From: Actinoplanes missouriensis 431
Lineage (GTDB): Bacteria > Actinomycetota > Actinomycetes > Mycobacteriales > Micromonosporaceae
NCBI RefSeq assembly: GCF_000284295.1
Contig: NC_017093.1
Span: forward strand, 6,138,001 to 6,202,000
DNA: 64,000 nucleotides
Direction of reading: 5' to 3'
Shown: positions 52,644 to 60,804 of the stretch, one piece after another
How the letters are laid out: every line of letters begins with the position of its first letter
Position numbering within the stretch: position 1 is the stretch's first letter
Program-made: the position numbers and the translations under genes
The notes under the pieces: generated by a model
Databases searched by the model: none
Seen by the model: only the letters and a program-made list of their open reading frames with translations
Told to the model about the DNA's origin: nothing

Positions 52644-52658
52644 TACCCCCTGGGGGTT
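52644..52658. promoter_or_regulatory. CsoR-type box at the end of csoR
   Basis: ACCCCCTGGGGGT (52645-52657) is a perfect 13-base palindrome preceded by T, like the TACCC...GGGTA boxes upstream of csoR. It abuts the csoR stop codon on the minus strand. It could bind CsoR or help end transcription. Confidence 0.4.
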
Positions 52659-52963
52659 CAGCCTCTCTTCATCAGGCGACCGACCGCGGCCATCAACTCG
52701 GACGCCATCTCGTCGGCGCGGCCCTCCTGGGCCCCCTCGTGCATGCAGTGGCGGGCGTGCCCATCGAGGAGGCCGAGCGCGACCTTGTCGAGGGCGGCCT
52801 GGATCGCGGAGATCTGGGTGAGGATGTCGATGCAGTAGCGGTCGTCCTCGACCATGCGCTCGATGCCTCGGACCTGGCCTTCGATGCGGCGCAGCCGGGA
52901 TTGCAGGTTGTCCTTGGTGGCCGTGTAGCCGCGCGTCGGAGCCGGGTTGGTCATGGACACCAT
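52658..52963 (-). CDS. csoR: copper-sensing transcriptional repressor CsoR
   Basis: This 101-residue helical repressor carries the copper-binding set in DRYCIDIL and GHARHCMHEG. The spacing Cys-x24-His-x3-Cys is exactly that of the CsoR copper site. The preceding LQSRLRRIEGQVRGIERMVE supplies the DNA-binding helices. I use the ATG at 52963, which has a GGGGGG tract 7 bases upstream; another ATG is at 52954. It is divergent from copZ/copA and should release the shared operators on binding Cu(I). Confidence 0.93.
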   Translation of the reverse strand: MVSMTNPAPTRGYTATKDNLQSRLRRIEGQVRGIERMVEDDRYCIDILTQISAIQAALDKVALGLLDGHARHCMHEGAQEGRADEMASELMAAVGRLMKRG

Positions 52964-52965
52964 GC

Positions 52966-53017
52966 TACAACCCCCCAGGGGTATCGAATGCGGCTTGCCA
53001 TACCCCTACCGGGTATG
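52966..53017. promoter_or_regulatory. CsoR operators and divergent copper promoter
   Basis: CATACCCCTACCGGGTATG (52999-53017) has perfect 7-bp arms and lies over the copZ promoter (TTGCCA at 52995, TGTACG about 17 bp on). A second box, ACCCCCCAGGGGTAT (52970-52984), overlaps the csoR leader. Both match the TACCC-N5-GGGTA style of CsoR sites. Confidence 0.75.
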
Positions 53018-53031
53018 TGTACGCTGGGGCC

Positions 53032-53244
53032 ATGCAGACCACGACCTACTCCGTGACCGGAATGACCTGCGACCACTGTGCGAACTCGGTCAGCGCCGAG
53101 CTCGGCCGGATAGCCGGGGTCACCGATGTCCGGGTCGAACTCGCTTCCGGAACCGTCGTCGTGACGAGCACGGAGGCGCTCGACCGGGACGCCGTCGCCG
53201 CCGCGGTGGACGAGGCAGGGTATGAGCTGGGGGTGACGCCGTGA
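53032..53244 (+). CDS. copZ: copper chaperone CopZ
   Basis: This 70-residue heavy-metal-associated domain has the Cu(I) motif GMTCDHC (residues 12-18). The beta-alpha-beta-beta-alpha-beta fold is evident (VRVELASGTVVVTST). It carries Cu(I) to the CopA ATPase. ATG at 53032 with GGGG close upstream. Its stop overlaps the next gene (GTGA). Confidence 0.93.
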   Translation: MQTTTYSVTGMTCDHCANSVSAELGRIAGVTDVRVELASGTVVVTSTEALDRDAVAAAVDEAGYELGVTP

Positions 53245-54218
53245 GGACATCGGTGCGACTGGGCGCCTACGCCGCCGGACTGGTGGTGATCTTCGGGGTG
53301 TCGGCGGGCGCGGGAAAGGCTCTCGGACCGGACACCTCACCGGACAAACCCGAAGCCGCAGCCCCGGCACACACGGCAGCCCACGGTGACCCCGCGCCGG
53401 GCGCGACGGCAACACACGGTGACCCCGGGCCGAGCGCGACCGCGGCACACGGTGACCCCGGGCCAAGCGCGACCGCGGCACACGGTGACCCCGGGCCAAG
53501 CGCGACCGCGGCACACGGTGACCCCGCCACGGAGGCCGCCGCCACCCCGGCCGGACTGCAGACCGTCCAGGACGGCTACCGCCTCGCCCCGCTGACCACC
53601 ACCCTCTCCACGACCGAACCCACCCCGTTCGAGTTCCGCATCCTCGGCCCGGACAACCGTCCCGTCACCGACTACACCACCGAGCACGACAAGGACCTGC
53701 ACCTCATCGTGGTCCGCCGCGACCTCGCCCACTACCAGCACGTCCACCCCACCCGGAAACCGGACGGCACCTGGACGATCCCGCTGAGGGCGGGCGCACC
53801 CGGCCAGTACCGCGTCTTCGCCGACTTCGTGACGGTCGGCCACGACCTCACCCTCGGCGTCGACGTCCCGGCGCCCGGCAACTACCAGCCGGCGCTGCTC
53901 CCCCATCCGGAGCGCACCGCCGACGTGGACGGCTACCGGGTCACCCTCGGCGGTGACCTCCACGATCCCCGGTTCACGATCACCCGGGGAGGCGCCGCGA
54001 TCACGCCGGAGCCCTACCTGGGAGCTCGCGGCCACCTTGTCGCGCTGCGCGAGGGCGACCTCGCCTACCTGCACGTGCACCCGGCCGACCCGGACGAGCT
54101 GGCCTTCCACGCGGAGGTCCCGTCCGACGGGGTCTACCGTCTCTACCTGGACTTCCAGCACGACGGAAACGTGCACACCGCCGAGTTCACCGCCGACACC
54201 GGTCACACGCGCAAATGA
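53241..54218 (+). CDS. membrane-anchored His-rich copper-locus protein with tandem repeats
   Basis: This 325-residue protein has an N-terminal membrane helix (residues 8-25), then five HGDP units spaced 11 residues apart (HGDPGPSATAA, coded by 33-bp repeats from 53382), and an extracytoplasmic domain of about 220 residues. The domain has HYQHVHPTRKPDG and AYLHVHPADPDELAFH, His-x-His-Pro clusters that could bind copper. The start GTG at 53241 overlaps the copZ stop. Homologous proteins occur in actinobacterial copper loci as heavy-metal-binding proteins of uncertain mechanism. Repeat number probably varies. It lies between copZ and copA in one operon. Confidence 0.85.
   Translation: MRTSVRLGAYAAGLVVIFGVSAGAGKALGPDTSPDKPEAAAPAHTAAHGDPAPGATATHGDPGPSATAAHGDPGPSATAAHGDPGPSATAAHGDPATEAAATPAGLQTVQDGYRLAPLTTTLSTTEPTPFEFRILGPDNRPVTDYTTEHDKDLHLIVVRRDLAHYQHVHPTRKPDGTWTIPLRAGAPGQYRVFADFVTVGHDLTLGVDVPAPGNYQPALLPHPERTADVDGYRVTLGGDLHDPRFTITRGGAAITPEPYLGARGHLVALREGDLAYLHVHPADPDELAFHAEVPSDGVYRLYLDFQHDGNVHTAEFTADTGHTRK
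53382..53525 (+). repeat. 33-bp in-frame tandem repeat in the His-rich protein
   Basis: HGDP codons begin at 53382, 53415, 53448, 53481 and 53514. The two middle units are almost identical at the DNA level (CACGGTGACCCCGGGCCAAG), suggesting recent slippage. The array encodes a Gly/Pro/Ala linker with a His every 11 residues. Confidence 0.88.
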
Positions 54219-54229
54219 GGACCCCCGTC

Positions 54230-56422
54230 ATGAACCGGATAGAGCTCACCATCGGCGGGATGACCTGCGCGTCCTGCGCGGCCCGCATCGAGAAGAAGCT
54301 GAATCGGATGGACGGCGTGACCGCCACGGTCAACTACGCCACCGAGAAGGCCACGGTGACCGTCGACGGCCCGGTCACCCCGGCCGACCTGATCGCGACC
54401 GTGGAGAAGACCGGCTACACCGCCGCCGAGAAGCAGCAGGAAGTCGATCAAAACTCGGAAAAGGCGGACCCGCTGGCCACCCGCCTCTGGGTCTCCGCCG
54501 CCCTCAGCGTCCCGGTCATCCTCCTCGCCATGGTCCCGGCCTGGCAGTTCACCTACTGGCAATGGGCCTCGCTGACCCTCGCCGCCCCGGTGGTCGTCTA
54601 CGGCGGCTGGCCCTTCCACAAGGCTGCCGCCGTCAATCTCCGCCATGGCGCCGCCACCATGGACACGCTGATCTCGCTCGGCACTCTGGCCGCGTTCGGC
54701 TGGTCCCTATGGGCCCTGTTCTTCGGCACCGCCGGCGAGCCGGGCATGACGCACCCGTTCCGGATCGCCATCGAGCGCAGTGACGGCGCCGGCAACATCT
54801 ACCTGGAGGCGGCCACCGGCGTCACCACGTTCCTGCTGGCCGGCCGCTATTTCGAGTCCCGTTCCAAGCGGCGCGCCGGCGCGGCGCTGCGGGCGCTGCT
54901 GGAGCTGGGCGCCAAGGAGGTCACGGTCCTGCGCGGCGGCGCGGAGAGCCGGATCCCGGTGGCGCAGCTGGCGGTGGGTGACCGGTTCGTCGTCCGCCCC
55001 GGCGAGAAGATCGCCACGGACGGGGTCGTGGAGGACGGCTCCTCGGCCGTCGACATGAGCATGCTGACCGGCGAGAGCGTCCCGGTCGAGGTGGAGCCCG
55101 GGGCGACGGTCGCCGGCGCGACGGTGAACGCGGGCGGCCGGCTGATCGTCCGTGCCACCCGGGTCGGCGCCGACACCCAGCTCGCGCAGATGGCCCGTCT
55201 GGTCGAGGAGGCGCAGTCCGGCAAGGCGGAGGTGCAGCGGCTCGCCGACCGGATCTCCGGGGTCTTCGTGCCGATCGTGATCGGTCTCGCGGCGGCGACG
55301 CTGGGCTGGTGGTTCGGCACCGGGTCCGGCTGGACGGCCGCGTTCACCGCCGCCGTGGCCGTGCTGATCATCGCGTGCCCGTGCGCGCTCGGCCTGGCGA
55401 CACCGACGGCCCTGCTGGTCGGAACCGGTCGCGGCGCCCAGCTCGGCATCCTGATCAAGGGTCCCGAGGTGCTGGAGTCCACCCGCCGCGCCGACACGAT
55501 CGTCCTGGACAAGACCGGAACCGTCACCACCGGCCGGATGACGCTCGCCGCGGTGCTCCCCGCCGCCGGCCAGGACCGCGACGAGCTGCTGCACCTCGCG
55601 GCCTCTGCCGAGTCCGCGTCGGAACACCCGATCGCTGCCGCGATCGCCTCCGGGTGCGGCGATCACCTTCCGGTGAGTGGTTTCACCAGCTTCGAGGGCC
55701 TGGGGGTACGGGCCAGCGTCGCCGGCCGCGAGCTCGTGGCGGGCCGGGTGGCCCTGCTCCGGCGTGAGGGCCTGACGATCCCGGCCGAGGTCGAGGACGC
55801 CGTGGCCGCCGAGGAGGCAGCCGGCCGTACCGCGATCGTGGCCGGCTGGGACGGCGCGGCCCGGGGTGTCCTCTCGGTCGCCGACGCGGTGAAGCCCACC
55901 AGCCGCGACGCGATCGCCCGCCTGCGCGCGCTGGGCCTGCGCCCGATCCTGCTGACCGGTGACAACGAGACGGTCGCCCGCGCGGTCGCCGCCGAGGTCG
56001 GCATCGACGAGGTGATCGCCGGGGTGCTGCCCGCCGACAAGGTGGAGACGGTGAAGCGCCTGCAGTCCGAGGGCCGGGTCGTGGCGATGGCCGGTGACGG
56101 GGTGAACGACGCCGCCGCCCTGGCGCAGGCCGACCTGGGCCTGGCGATGGGCACCGGCACCGACGTGGCGATCGAGGCGTCCGACCTCACCCTGGTACGC
56201 GGTGACCTGTCCGCCGCCGTCGACGCGATCCGGCTGTCCCGCCGCACCCTGCGGATCATCAAGGGCAACCTGTTCTGGGCGTTCGCCTACAACGTGGCGG
56301 CTCTCCCGCTCGCGGCGGCCGGCCTGCTCAACCCGATGATCGCGGGGGCGGCGATGGCGTTCAGTTCGGTGTTCGTGGTGGCGAACAGCCTCCGCCTGAG
56401 GCGCTTCGCCGCAGCCACCTGA
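54230..56422 (+). CDS. copA: copper-exporting P1B-type ATPase CopA
   Basis: This 730-residue Cu(I) pump has an N-terminal metal domain GMTCASC (residues 9-15), the membrane copper site Cys383-Pro-Cys385, phosphorylated Asp427 in DKTGT, SEHPIAAAI, and the hinge GDGVNDAAALAQADLG. It also has the late-helix motif NLFWAFAYNVAALPLAA with Asn/Tyr ligands and MAFSSVFVVANSLRLR. I use the ATG at 54230 (GAGGA upstream) rather than the ATG overlapping the previous stop at 54215, which lacks a site. It exports Cu(I) delivered by CopZ and is controlled by CsoR. Confidence 0.95.
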   Translation: MNRIELTIGGMTCASCAARIEKKLNRMDGVTATVNYATEKATVTVDGPVTPADLIATVEKTGYTAAEKQQEVDQNSEKADPLATRLWVSAALSVPVILLAMVPAWQFTYWQWASLTLAAPVVVYGGWPFHKAAAVNLRHGAATMDTLISLGTLAAFGWSLWALFFGTAGEPGMTHPFRIAIERSDGAGNIYLEAATGVTTFLLAGRYFESRSKRRAGAALRALLELGAKEVTVLRGGAESRIPVAQLAVGDRFVVRPGEKIATDGVVEDGSSAVDMSMLTGESVPVEVEPGATVAGATVNAGGRLIVRATRVGADTQLAQMARLVEEAQSGKAEVQRLADRISGVFVPIVIGLAAATLGWWFGTGSGWTAAFTAAVAVLIIACPCALGLATPTALLVGTGRGAQLGILIKGPEVLESTRRADTIVLDKTGTVTTGRMTLAAVLPAAGQDRDELLHLAASAESASEHPIAAAIASGCGDHLPVSGFTSFEGLGVRASVAGRELVAGRVALLRREGLTIPAEVEDAVAAEEAAGRTAIVAGWDGAARGVLSVADAVKPTSRDAIARLRALGLRPILLTGDNETVARAVAAEVGIDEVIAGVLPADKVETVKRLQSEGRVVAMAGDGVNDAAALAQADLGLAMGTGTDVAIEASDLTLVRGDLSAAVDAIRLSRRTLRIIKGNLFWAFAYNVAALPLAAAGLLNPMIAGAAMAFSSVFVVANSLRLRRFAAAT

Positions 56423-56431
56423 CACAGCGAC

Positions 56432-56478
56432 GCGGCCCGCACGATCCCGACACAAGAGTCCAAGATCGCGCGGGCCGC
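56432..56478. terminator. hairpin between copA and tuf
   Basis: GCGGCCCGC (56432-56440) pairs with GCGGGCCGC (56470-56478), with additional GATC/GATC pairing inside. It lies between the convergent copA and tuf genes and can stop both. Direct repeats of the tuf 3' end follow it. Confidence 0.65.
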
Positions 56479-56483
56479 CGCCG

Positions 56484-56560
56484 TCAGTCCAGCCCGGTTC
56501 GGCCGGGCCGGCCGCTAGTCCAGCACGCCCGGCCCGGCCCGGCCGTCAGTCCAGCACGGC
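56484..56560 (-). repeat. degenerate copies of the tuf 3' end
   Basis: The sequence (C/T)AGTCCAGC(A/C)C, which holds the tuf stop codon region at 56546, is repeated at about 56485 and 56516, separated by GGCCGG-rich runs. It looks like local slippage duplication downstream of the gene. Confidence 0.6.
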
Positions 56561-57736
56561 CGTCACGGTCCCCGCGGCCACCGTGCGGTTGCCCTCACGG
56601 ACCGCGAACCCCATCCCCGGCTCCAGCGCCACCGCCTTACCCAGCGTGACCGTCACCGCGTCCAGCGTGTCACCCGGCATCACCAGGTCACGGTCACCCA
56701 GGTCGATCCCACCCGACACGTCCGTCGTGTGCAGGTAGAACTGCGGCCGGTAGTGCTGCTCGAACGGGGTGTGCCGGCCACCCTCGGCGGCCGTCAACGC
56801 GTACATCCGGGCCTGGAACCTGCGGTGCGCAAGCACCGAACCCGGCGCCGCGACCACCTGGCCGCGCTGCACCTGCTCGCGCTTGACCCCGCGGAGCAGG
56901 ATCGCCGCGTTGTCACCGGCCTCCGCCGACTCCAGGATCTTCCCGAACGTCTCCAGCCCGGTGGCGACGCTGCTCACCGTGTCACCGAGGCCCACGATCT
57001 CCACCGGCGAACCGGCCCGCAGCGTGCCGCGCTCGACCTTTCCGGTGACGACGGTGCCCCGCCCGCTGATCGACAGCACGTTCTCGATCGGCATCAGGAA
57101 CGGCTCACCGAGCTCACGGGGCGGAATCGGGATGTACTCGTCCACGGCGTCGAGCAGCTCCACGATCGACCTCGTCCACCGCGGGTCGCCCTCCAGCGCG
57201 CGCAGGGCGCTCACCGGGATCACCGGAACCTCGTCACCGGGGAATCCGTACTCCGACAGCAGCTCCCGGACCTCCAGCTCGACCAGGTCGAGCAGCTCCG
57301 GGTCGTCCACCGCGTCCGCCTTGTTGAGCGCGACCACCAGGTACGGCACGCCGACCCGCTGCGCGAGCAGCACGTGCTCCCGCGTCTGCGGCATCGACCC
57401 GTCCTGCGCCGACACGACGAGGATCGCCCCGTCCACCTGCGCCGCCCCCGTGATCATGTTCTTCACGTAGTCGGCGTGGCCGGGCATGTCCACGTGCGCG
57501 TAGTGCCGGGTCGCGGTCTCGTACTCGACGTGCGCGATCGTGATGGTGATCCCGCGGGCCGCCTCCTCCGGCGCCCGGTCGATCCCCTCGAACGCGACAT
57601 ACCGGTTGGTTGCCGGGTCGCGCTCGGCGAGAACCTTGGTGATCGCCGCCGTCAGCGTCGTCTTGCCATGGTCGACGTGCCCCATCGTCCCGATGTTGAG
57701 ATGCGGCTTGGTCCGGACAAACTGGCTCTTGGCCAT
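56546..57736 (-). CDS. tuf: elongation factor Tu, divergent paralogue
   Basis: This complete 396-residue EF-Tu has G1 GHVDHGKT (from residue 19), the switch I ARGITITIAHVEYET, G3 DMPGH, G4 NKAD and G5 SAL motifs. Domains 2 and 3 run to the final VREGNRTVAAGTVTAVLD. It differs from the main actinobacterial EF-Tu: DMPGH replaces the usual DCPGH, and domains 2-3 are notably divergent (GSVLAHRRFQARMYALTAAE). Streptomyces keep such a minor tuf3 under stress control and with altered elfamycin response. The ATG at 57736 has GAGGAAG upstream. It stands outside any str-operon context, beside copA and within the inverted-repeat-bounded block. Confidence 0.93.
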   Translation of the reverse strand: MAKSQFVRTKPHLNIGTMGHVDHGKTTLTAAITKVLAERDPATNRYVAFEGIDRAPEEAARGITITIAHVEYETATRHYAHVDMPGHADYVKNMITGAAQVDGAILVVSAQDGSMPQTREHVLLAQRVGVPYLVVALNKADAVDDPELLDLVELEVRELLSEYGFPGDEVPVIPVSALRALEGDPRWTRSIVELLDAVDEYIPIPPRELGEPFLMPIENVLSISGRGTVVTGKVERGTLRAGSPVEIVGLGDTVSSVATGLETFGKILESAEAGDNAAILLRGVKREQVQRGQVVAAPGSVLAHRRFQARMYALTAAEGGRHTPFEQHYRPQFYLHTTDVSGGIDLGDRDLVMPGDTLDAVTVTLGKAVALEPGMGFAVREGNRTVAAGTVTAVLD

Positions 57737-58539
57737 CGTTCTGCTTCCTCACTGGATGCGAGGCGTGGGGTGTCACGAGCCCCGATGCCACCCGGGGCGC
57801 GCCAGAACCGCGCAGCGTGCAGACACCCTCCCCCGGGTCCTGCTGCCGATGGGGAAGGGTCAGACTCGCGAATCAGCGAAGACGTGCGGGCGCACGGGAG
57901 CCACCACAGAGGGCAGCTGCAGACCGGGCGCGAAGAACATGGCTGGGACTGTAGCTCGCCCGCCAACCCCCGGCGACCCATTTTCCGGTACGGGCGACAC
58001 CGCCCCCGAACCCACCGCCCCGTCCCCCGGCTGACACGCGACCACCTGCCGCCACCGGGCCGCTGCGCGTCCGCCGGCGACCGGTGCATGGTCACCCCGC
58101 GCCCGTCCCGCCCACCCATCAGCGCGTGGATTCCGGGTGCGCTCCGCCCCGCACCCCAACACGCAGACGCGAATGCCGCGATCCGTGGGGAATTCCGGTC
58201 ACCGACCCGCGAGCCGTAGCCGGCGCAGGCTTCCCGGCCGTTTTACCTGTGCGGACGACGGCTCGCGGACGCCAGCCGTCGCCGGCGCAGGCTTCCCGAC
58301 CGTTTTGCCTGCCTGGGCTACGGCTCGCGAGCGCCCGCTGCCACGTCGCTTGAGTTGATCTCGGCTTCGGCCTGGTGAGGCGATCGGCTTGACTGCGCAC
58401 CTGGGTTTTCGATCCGCCCGGTGAACTCGCGCGGGAGCCACAGAGCGACGCCCGGGCCGTGGTGACGCCGGGGCCGGGACAGCGAGATGCGGCTGATGTC
58501 GGTGGTGTCGGCCGGCCGCGCGCGGGTAGCTGTAGGACC
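57737..58539. other. 803-bp gap: tuf leader and inverted-repeat copy
   Basis: The left part holds the tuf promoter and leader (ribosome site next to 57745). I could not place its promoter with confidence. The right part (58206-58372) is the second copy of the complex repeat. Open frames here are shadows with no recognisable product. Confidence 0.6.
58206..58372 (-). repeat. complex repeat, right copy of an inverted pair
   Basis: It is the reverse complement of 52088-52254 at roughly 85% identity by eye, ending TCGCTTGAGTTGATCTCGGC. The pair encloses csoR-copZ-copA-tuf in about 6 kb. Internal duplication (GGCGCAGGCTTCCCG-CCGTTTT twice, 60 bp apart) is clearest in this copy. Confidence 0.8.
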
Positions 58540-59424
58540 ATGAACGTCGTCGTGACCGGCCAGCTGGCCCGAGACCTGGTCCTGCTCGTGGACGAGATGC
58601 CGGAGACCGGCACCTCGGCGGACGCCCGGCTGCGCCGGGAGATGCTCGGCGGCAAGGGCGCCAATCAGGCCGTCGCCCTGGCGCAGCTCGGCGCGCGGCC
58701 GGTGCTGGTCGCGGTGCGCGGCGACGACCGGGTCGGCGAGGAGCTGATCGAGCAGGCCCGCCGGGACGGGATCGACGTCGGTCACGTGATCTGCCGGCCG
58801 GGCACCGAGACCGGGTTGATCGTGGAGGCGCTCGACGCGTCCGGTGGCTGGCGTTACCTGCAGCACCTGCCGGACGGGGTGCTGCTCACCGAGGCCGACG
58901 TGGACGCGGCGGCGCCCACGCTGCGGTCGGCCGACGCCGTCCTGGTGCAGTTGCAGCAGCCCGGACCCGCCGCGCTCGCCGCTGCCCGGCACGCCCGCGC
59001 GGGCGGCGCGCTGGTGGTCCTGGACGGGGAGCTGCCCGAGGCCGAGCGCGACGAGCTGCTGAAACTCGCCGACGTGATCCGCGCCGACGAGCACGAGGCC
59101 GAGTCCCTCGGCGACGTGAGCGTCGAGGCGCCGGGCGGGACGGGAGCCGAGACGCTGGGCGGGACGGGCGGCCCGCTGCTGATGCTCGGGCGCTCGGACG
59201 GGAACCTGGTCCGGTGGGCGGACGGCGAGGAGTTCATCCCGCTCACCGACGAGAAGGTGGTGGACACCACGGGCGCCGGGGACGCGCTCACCGCGGCGCT
59301 AACCGTGGGCCTGCTGCGGGGGATGCCTCCGGTGGAGGCCGGCCGGTTCGCGGTGGCGGCGGCCGGCGCCACGGTGGGCCATCCGGGTGGACGCCCGGAT
59401 CTCTCCCGGCTCAGGCGGGGGTGA
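58540..59424 (+). CDS. PfkB-family carbohydrate kinase (ribokinase-like)
   Basis: This 294-residue protein has the two PfkB signatures: GGKGANQAVALAQLG (about 29-43) and DTTGAGDALTAAL with catalytic Asp248. It should phosphorylate a sugar or nucleoside with ATP. The ATG at 58540 has AGGA upstream; a longer in-frame start at 58459 is unlikely. Length and GGKGANQ point to the ribokinase branch. A Gly/Thr-rich insert near residue 200 looks like a local duplication (GGTGAETLGGTGG). It overlaps the convergent NTF2-like gene by 14 bp. Confidence 0.9.
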   Translation: MNVVVTGQLARDLVLLVDEMPETGTSADARLRREMLGGKGANQAVALAQLGARPVLVAVRGDDRVGEELIEQARRDGIDVGHVICRPGTETGLIVEALDASGGWRYLQHLPDGVLLTEADVDAAAPTLRSADAVLVQLQQPGPAALAAARHARAGGALVVLDGELPEAERDELLKLADVIRADEHEAESLGDVSVEAPGGTGAETLGGTGGPLLMLGRSDGNLVRWADGEEFIPLTDEKVVDTTGAGDALTAALTVGLLRGMPPVEAGRFAVAAAGATVGHPGGRPDLSRLRRG

Positions 59425-59761
59425 GCATCTCGGTCACCGACCAGTGCTCGACGATCAGGCCCTCCTCGAACCGCCACAGGTCCACGACCGCCTCGCGCAC
59501 CTCGCCGGCGGTCAGGAAGTAGTGCATGACGACGAGCTGGTCCTCCGCGAGCACGTGCTGGATCTCGATCTCCGCGGTGGCGATCGGCGAGCCCTTGATG
59601 AACTCGATCCAGGCGTCCCGGCCGGCCGGCGCGCCCGGGGTGTGCGAGACGAAATCCTCGCGCAGAATCTCGAACAGGACGGCGGTGTCGCCTTGCGCGA
59701 ACCGGCCGAACGCCTCCAGGAACCTCGCTTTGTTGATCTCCGCCTCATCGATGTCAGTCAT
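59411..59761 (-). CDS. SnoaL/NTF2-like domain protein
   Basis: This 116-residue protein has an alpha+beta cone fold pattern typical of SnoaL-like proteins: helical start (INKARFLEAFGRFAQGDTAV), FVSHTPGAPAGRDAWIEFIK, and strands HVLAEDQLVVMHYFLTAG and VVDLWRFEEGLIVEHWSV. The His and Asp in these positions line the pocket in family enzymes. ATG at 59761. Members range from polyketide cyclases to isomerases and proteins with no known activity. Context gives no clue. Confidence 0.85.
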   Translation of the reverse strand: MTDIDEAEINKARFLEAFGRFAQGDTAVLFEILREDFVSHTPGAPAGRDAWIEFIKGSPIATAEIEIQHVLAEDQLVVMHYFLTAGEVREAVVDLWRFEEGLIVEHWSVTEMLTPA

Positions 59762-60010
59762 GCCTCAACATTGGCATCGGTGGTCGAGTCCTGTCGACAG
59801 CGACCGCATGCCTACCATTGATCGGCCGACCATGTCCGGCGTTTCGGTCAGGTCTGCCCGGACGTCCGGGCGCGCTGCGCCGGTCGGTCAATAAAACAGC
59901 TGAGCGAGACACCGGCAAGCGTTTCAGTTGCGCTATTCGCTGCGCCTTCTTCCCCCGCGATCGTACGTTTTGAAGCGCCTTTTCCGCCGTCCGAGACGAA
60001 GGAGCTTCGC

Positions 60011-60625
60011 ATGCTGAACGCACTGACCGCAGGAGCCATGGCCGTGTCCTCGCTGACCGCGCCGGCCGCGCCCCCGCCCACCACCGAAATGGTGATCGAC
60101 GTGGTGAAGACGAACGGCACCGGCTGCCCGCCGGGGAGCGCCGAAGTGATCGTGTCGCCGGACAACAAGGCGTTCACGGTCTCCTACAGCAAATTCGTCG
60201 CGCAGGTGGGCCCGGAGACCGCGGCCACCGACGTACGAAAGAATTGTCAGCTTCTCCTGAACGTGCTGGTGCCGGACGGTTACACCTACGCGGTGGCCGG
60301 CGTCGACTATCGCGGATATGCCAACCTGCAGAAGGGCGTGACCGCGACGGAAAGCGCGTTCTACTACTTCCAGGGCGAATCGCACACCACGGAGATCAAA
60401 CACGAGCTGGTCGGTTACCTGGCGGACGAGTGGCAGCACAGCGACCGGGTCCCGGTGGAGTCGATGTCATTCCTCGACTGCGACAACAAACGGTATCTGA
60501 GCGTGAACACCGAACTCAAGGTCGACCCGGCGAACGCCGACCGGTCGGTCACCAACTGGGTCGCCATGGACTCCATCGACGGCGACCTGGAGACGACCTA
60601 TCACGTTGCCTGGAAACGGTGCTGA
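60011..60625 (+). CDS. secreted DUF4360 protein
   Basis: This 204-residue protein has a signal peptide (MLNALTAGAMAVSSLTAPAA). It has the DUF4360 pattern: NGTGCPPGSAEVIVSPDNKA, FTVSYSKFVAQVGP, DVRKNCQLLLNVLVPDGYTY and the ending SVTNWVAMDSIDGDLETTYH. Three to four Cys probably pair. The ATG at 60011 has AAGGAG 7 bases upstream. The family is secreted in actinomycetes and fungi and has no known activity. Confidence 0.88.
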   Translation: MLNALTAGAMAVSSLTAPAAPPPTTEMVIDVVKTNGTGCPPGSAEVIVSPDNKAFTVSYSKFVAQVGPETAATDVRKNCQLLLNVLVPDGYTYAVAGVDYRGYANLQKGVTATESAFYYFQGESHTTEIKHELVGYLADEWQHSDRVPVESMSFLDCDNKRYLSVNTELKVDPANADRSVTNWVAMDSIDGDLETTYHVAWKRC

Positions 60626-60804
60626 CAGTCACTGAGCGTAGCTGAGACGGAAATCCCCCCGCGCGGGCTGGATACTCTCCGCGACTTCATACATCATGGC
60701 TCCCGAGCGCGGGGGTCTCGATATGTACATATGTTGCTTGGTGACCGTCAAGACCACCGCCGCCGCCTGTTCACATTCCTGCGGCCCCTCGGTGGAGACA
60801 CGGT

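Larger units (their letters stand above)
51988..52657. other. 670-bp repeat-rich gap without a gene
   Basis: No convincing coding sequence. The left part (52088-52254) is one copy of a complex repeat whose inverted partner is at 58206-58372. The right part (52467-52626) is a tandem array of about 32-bp units. Between them is GC-rich sequence in which I see nothing definite. A CsoR-type box follows at 52644. Confidence 0.7.
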
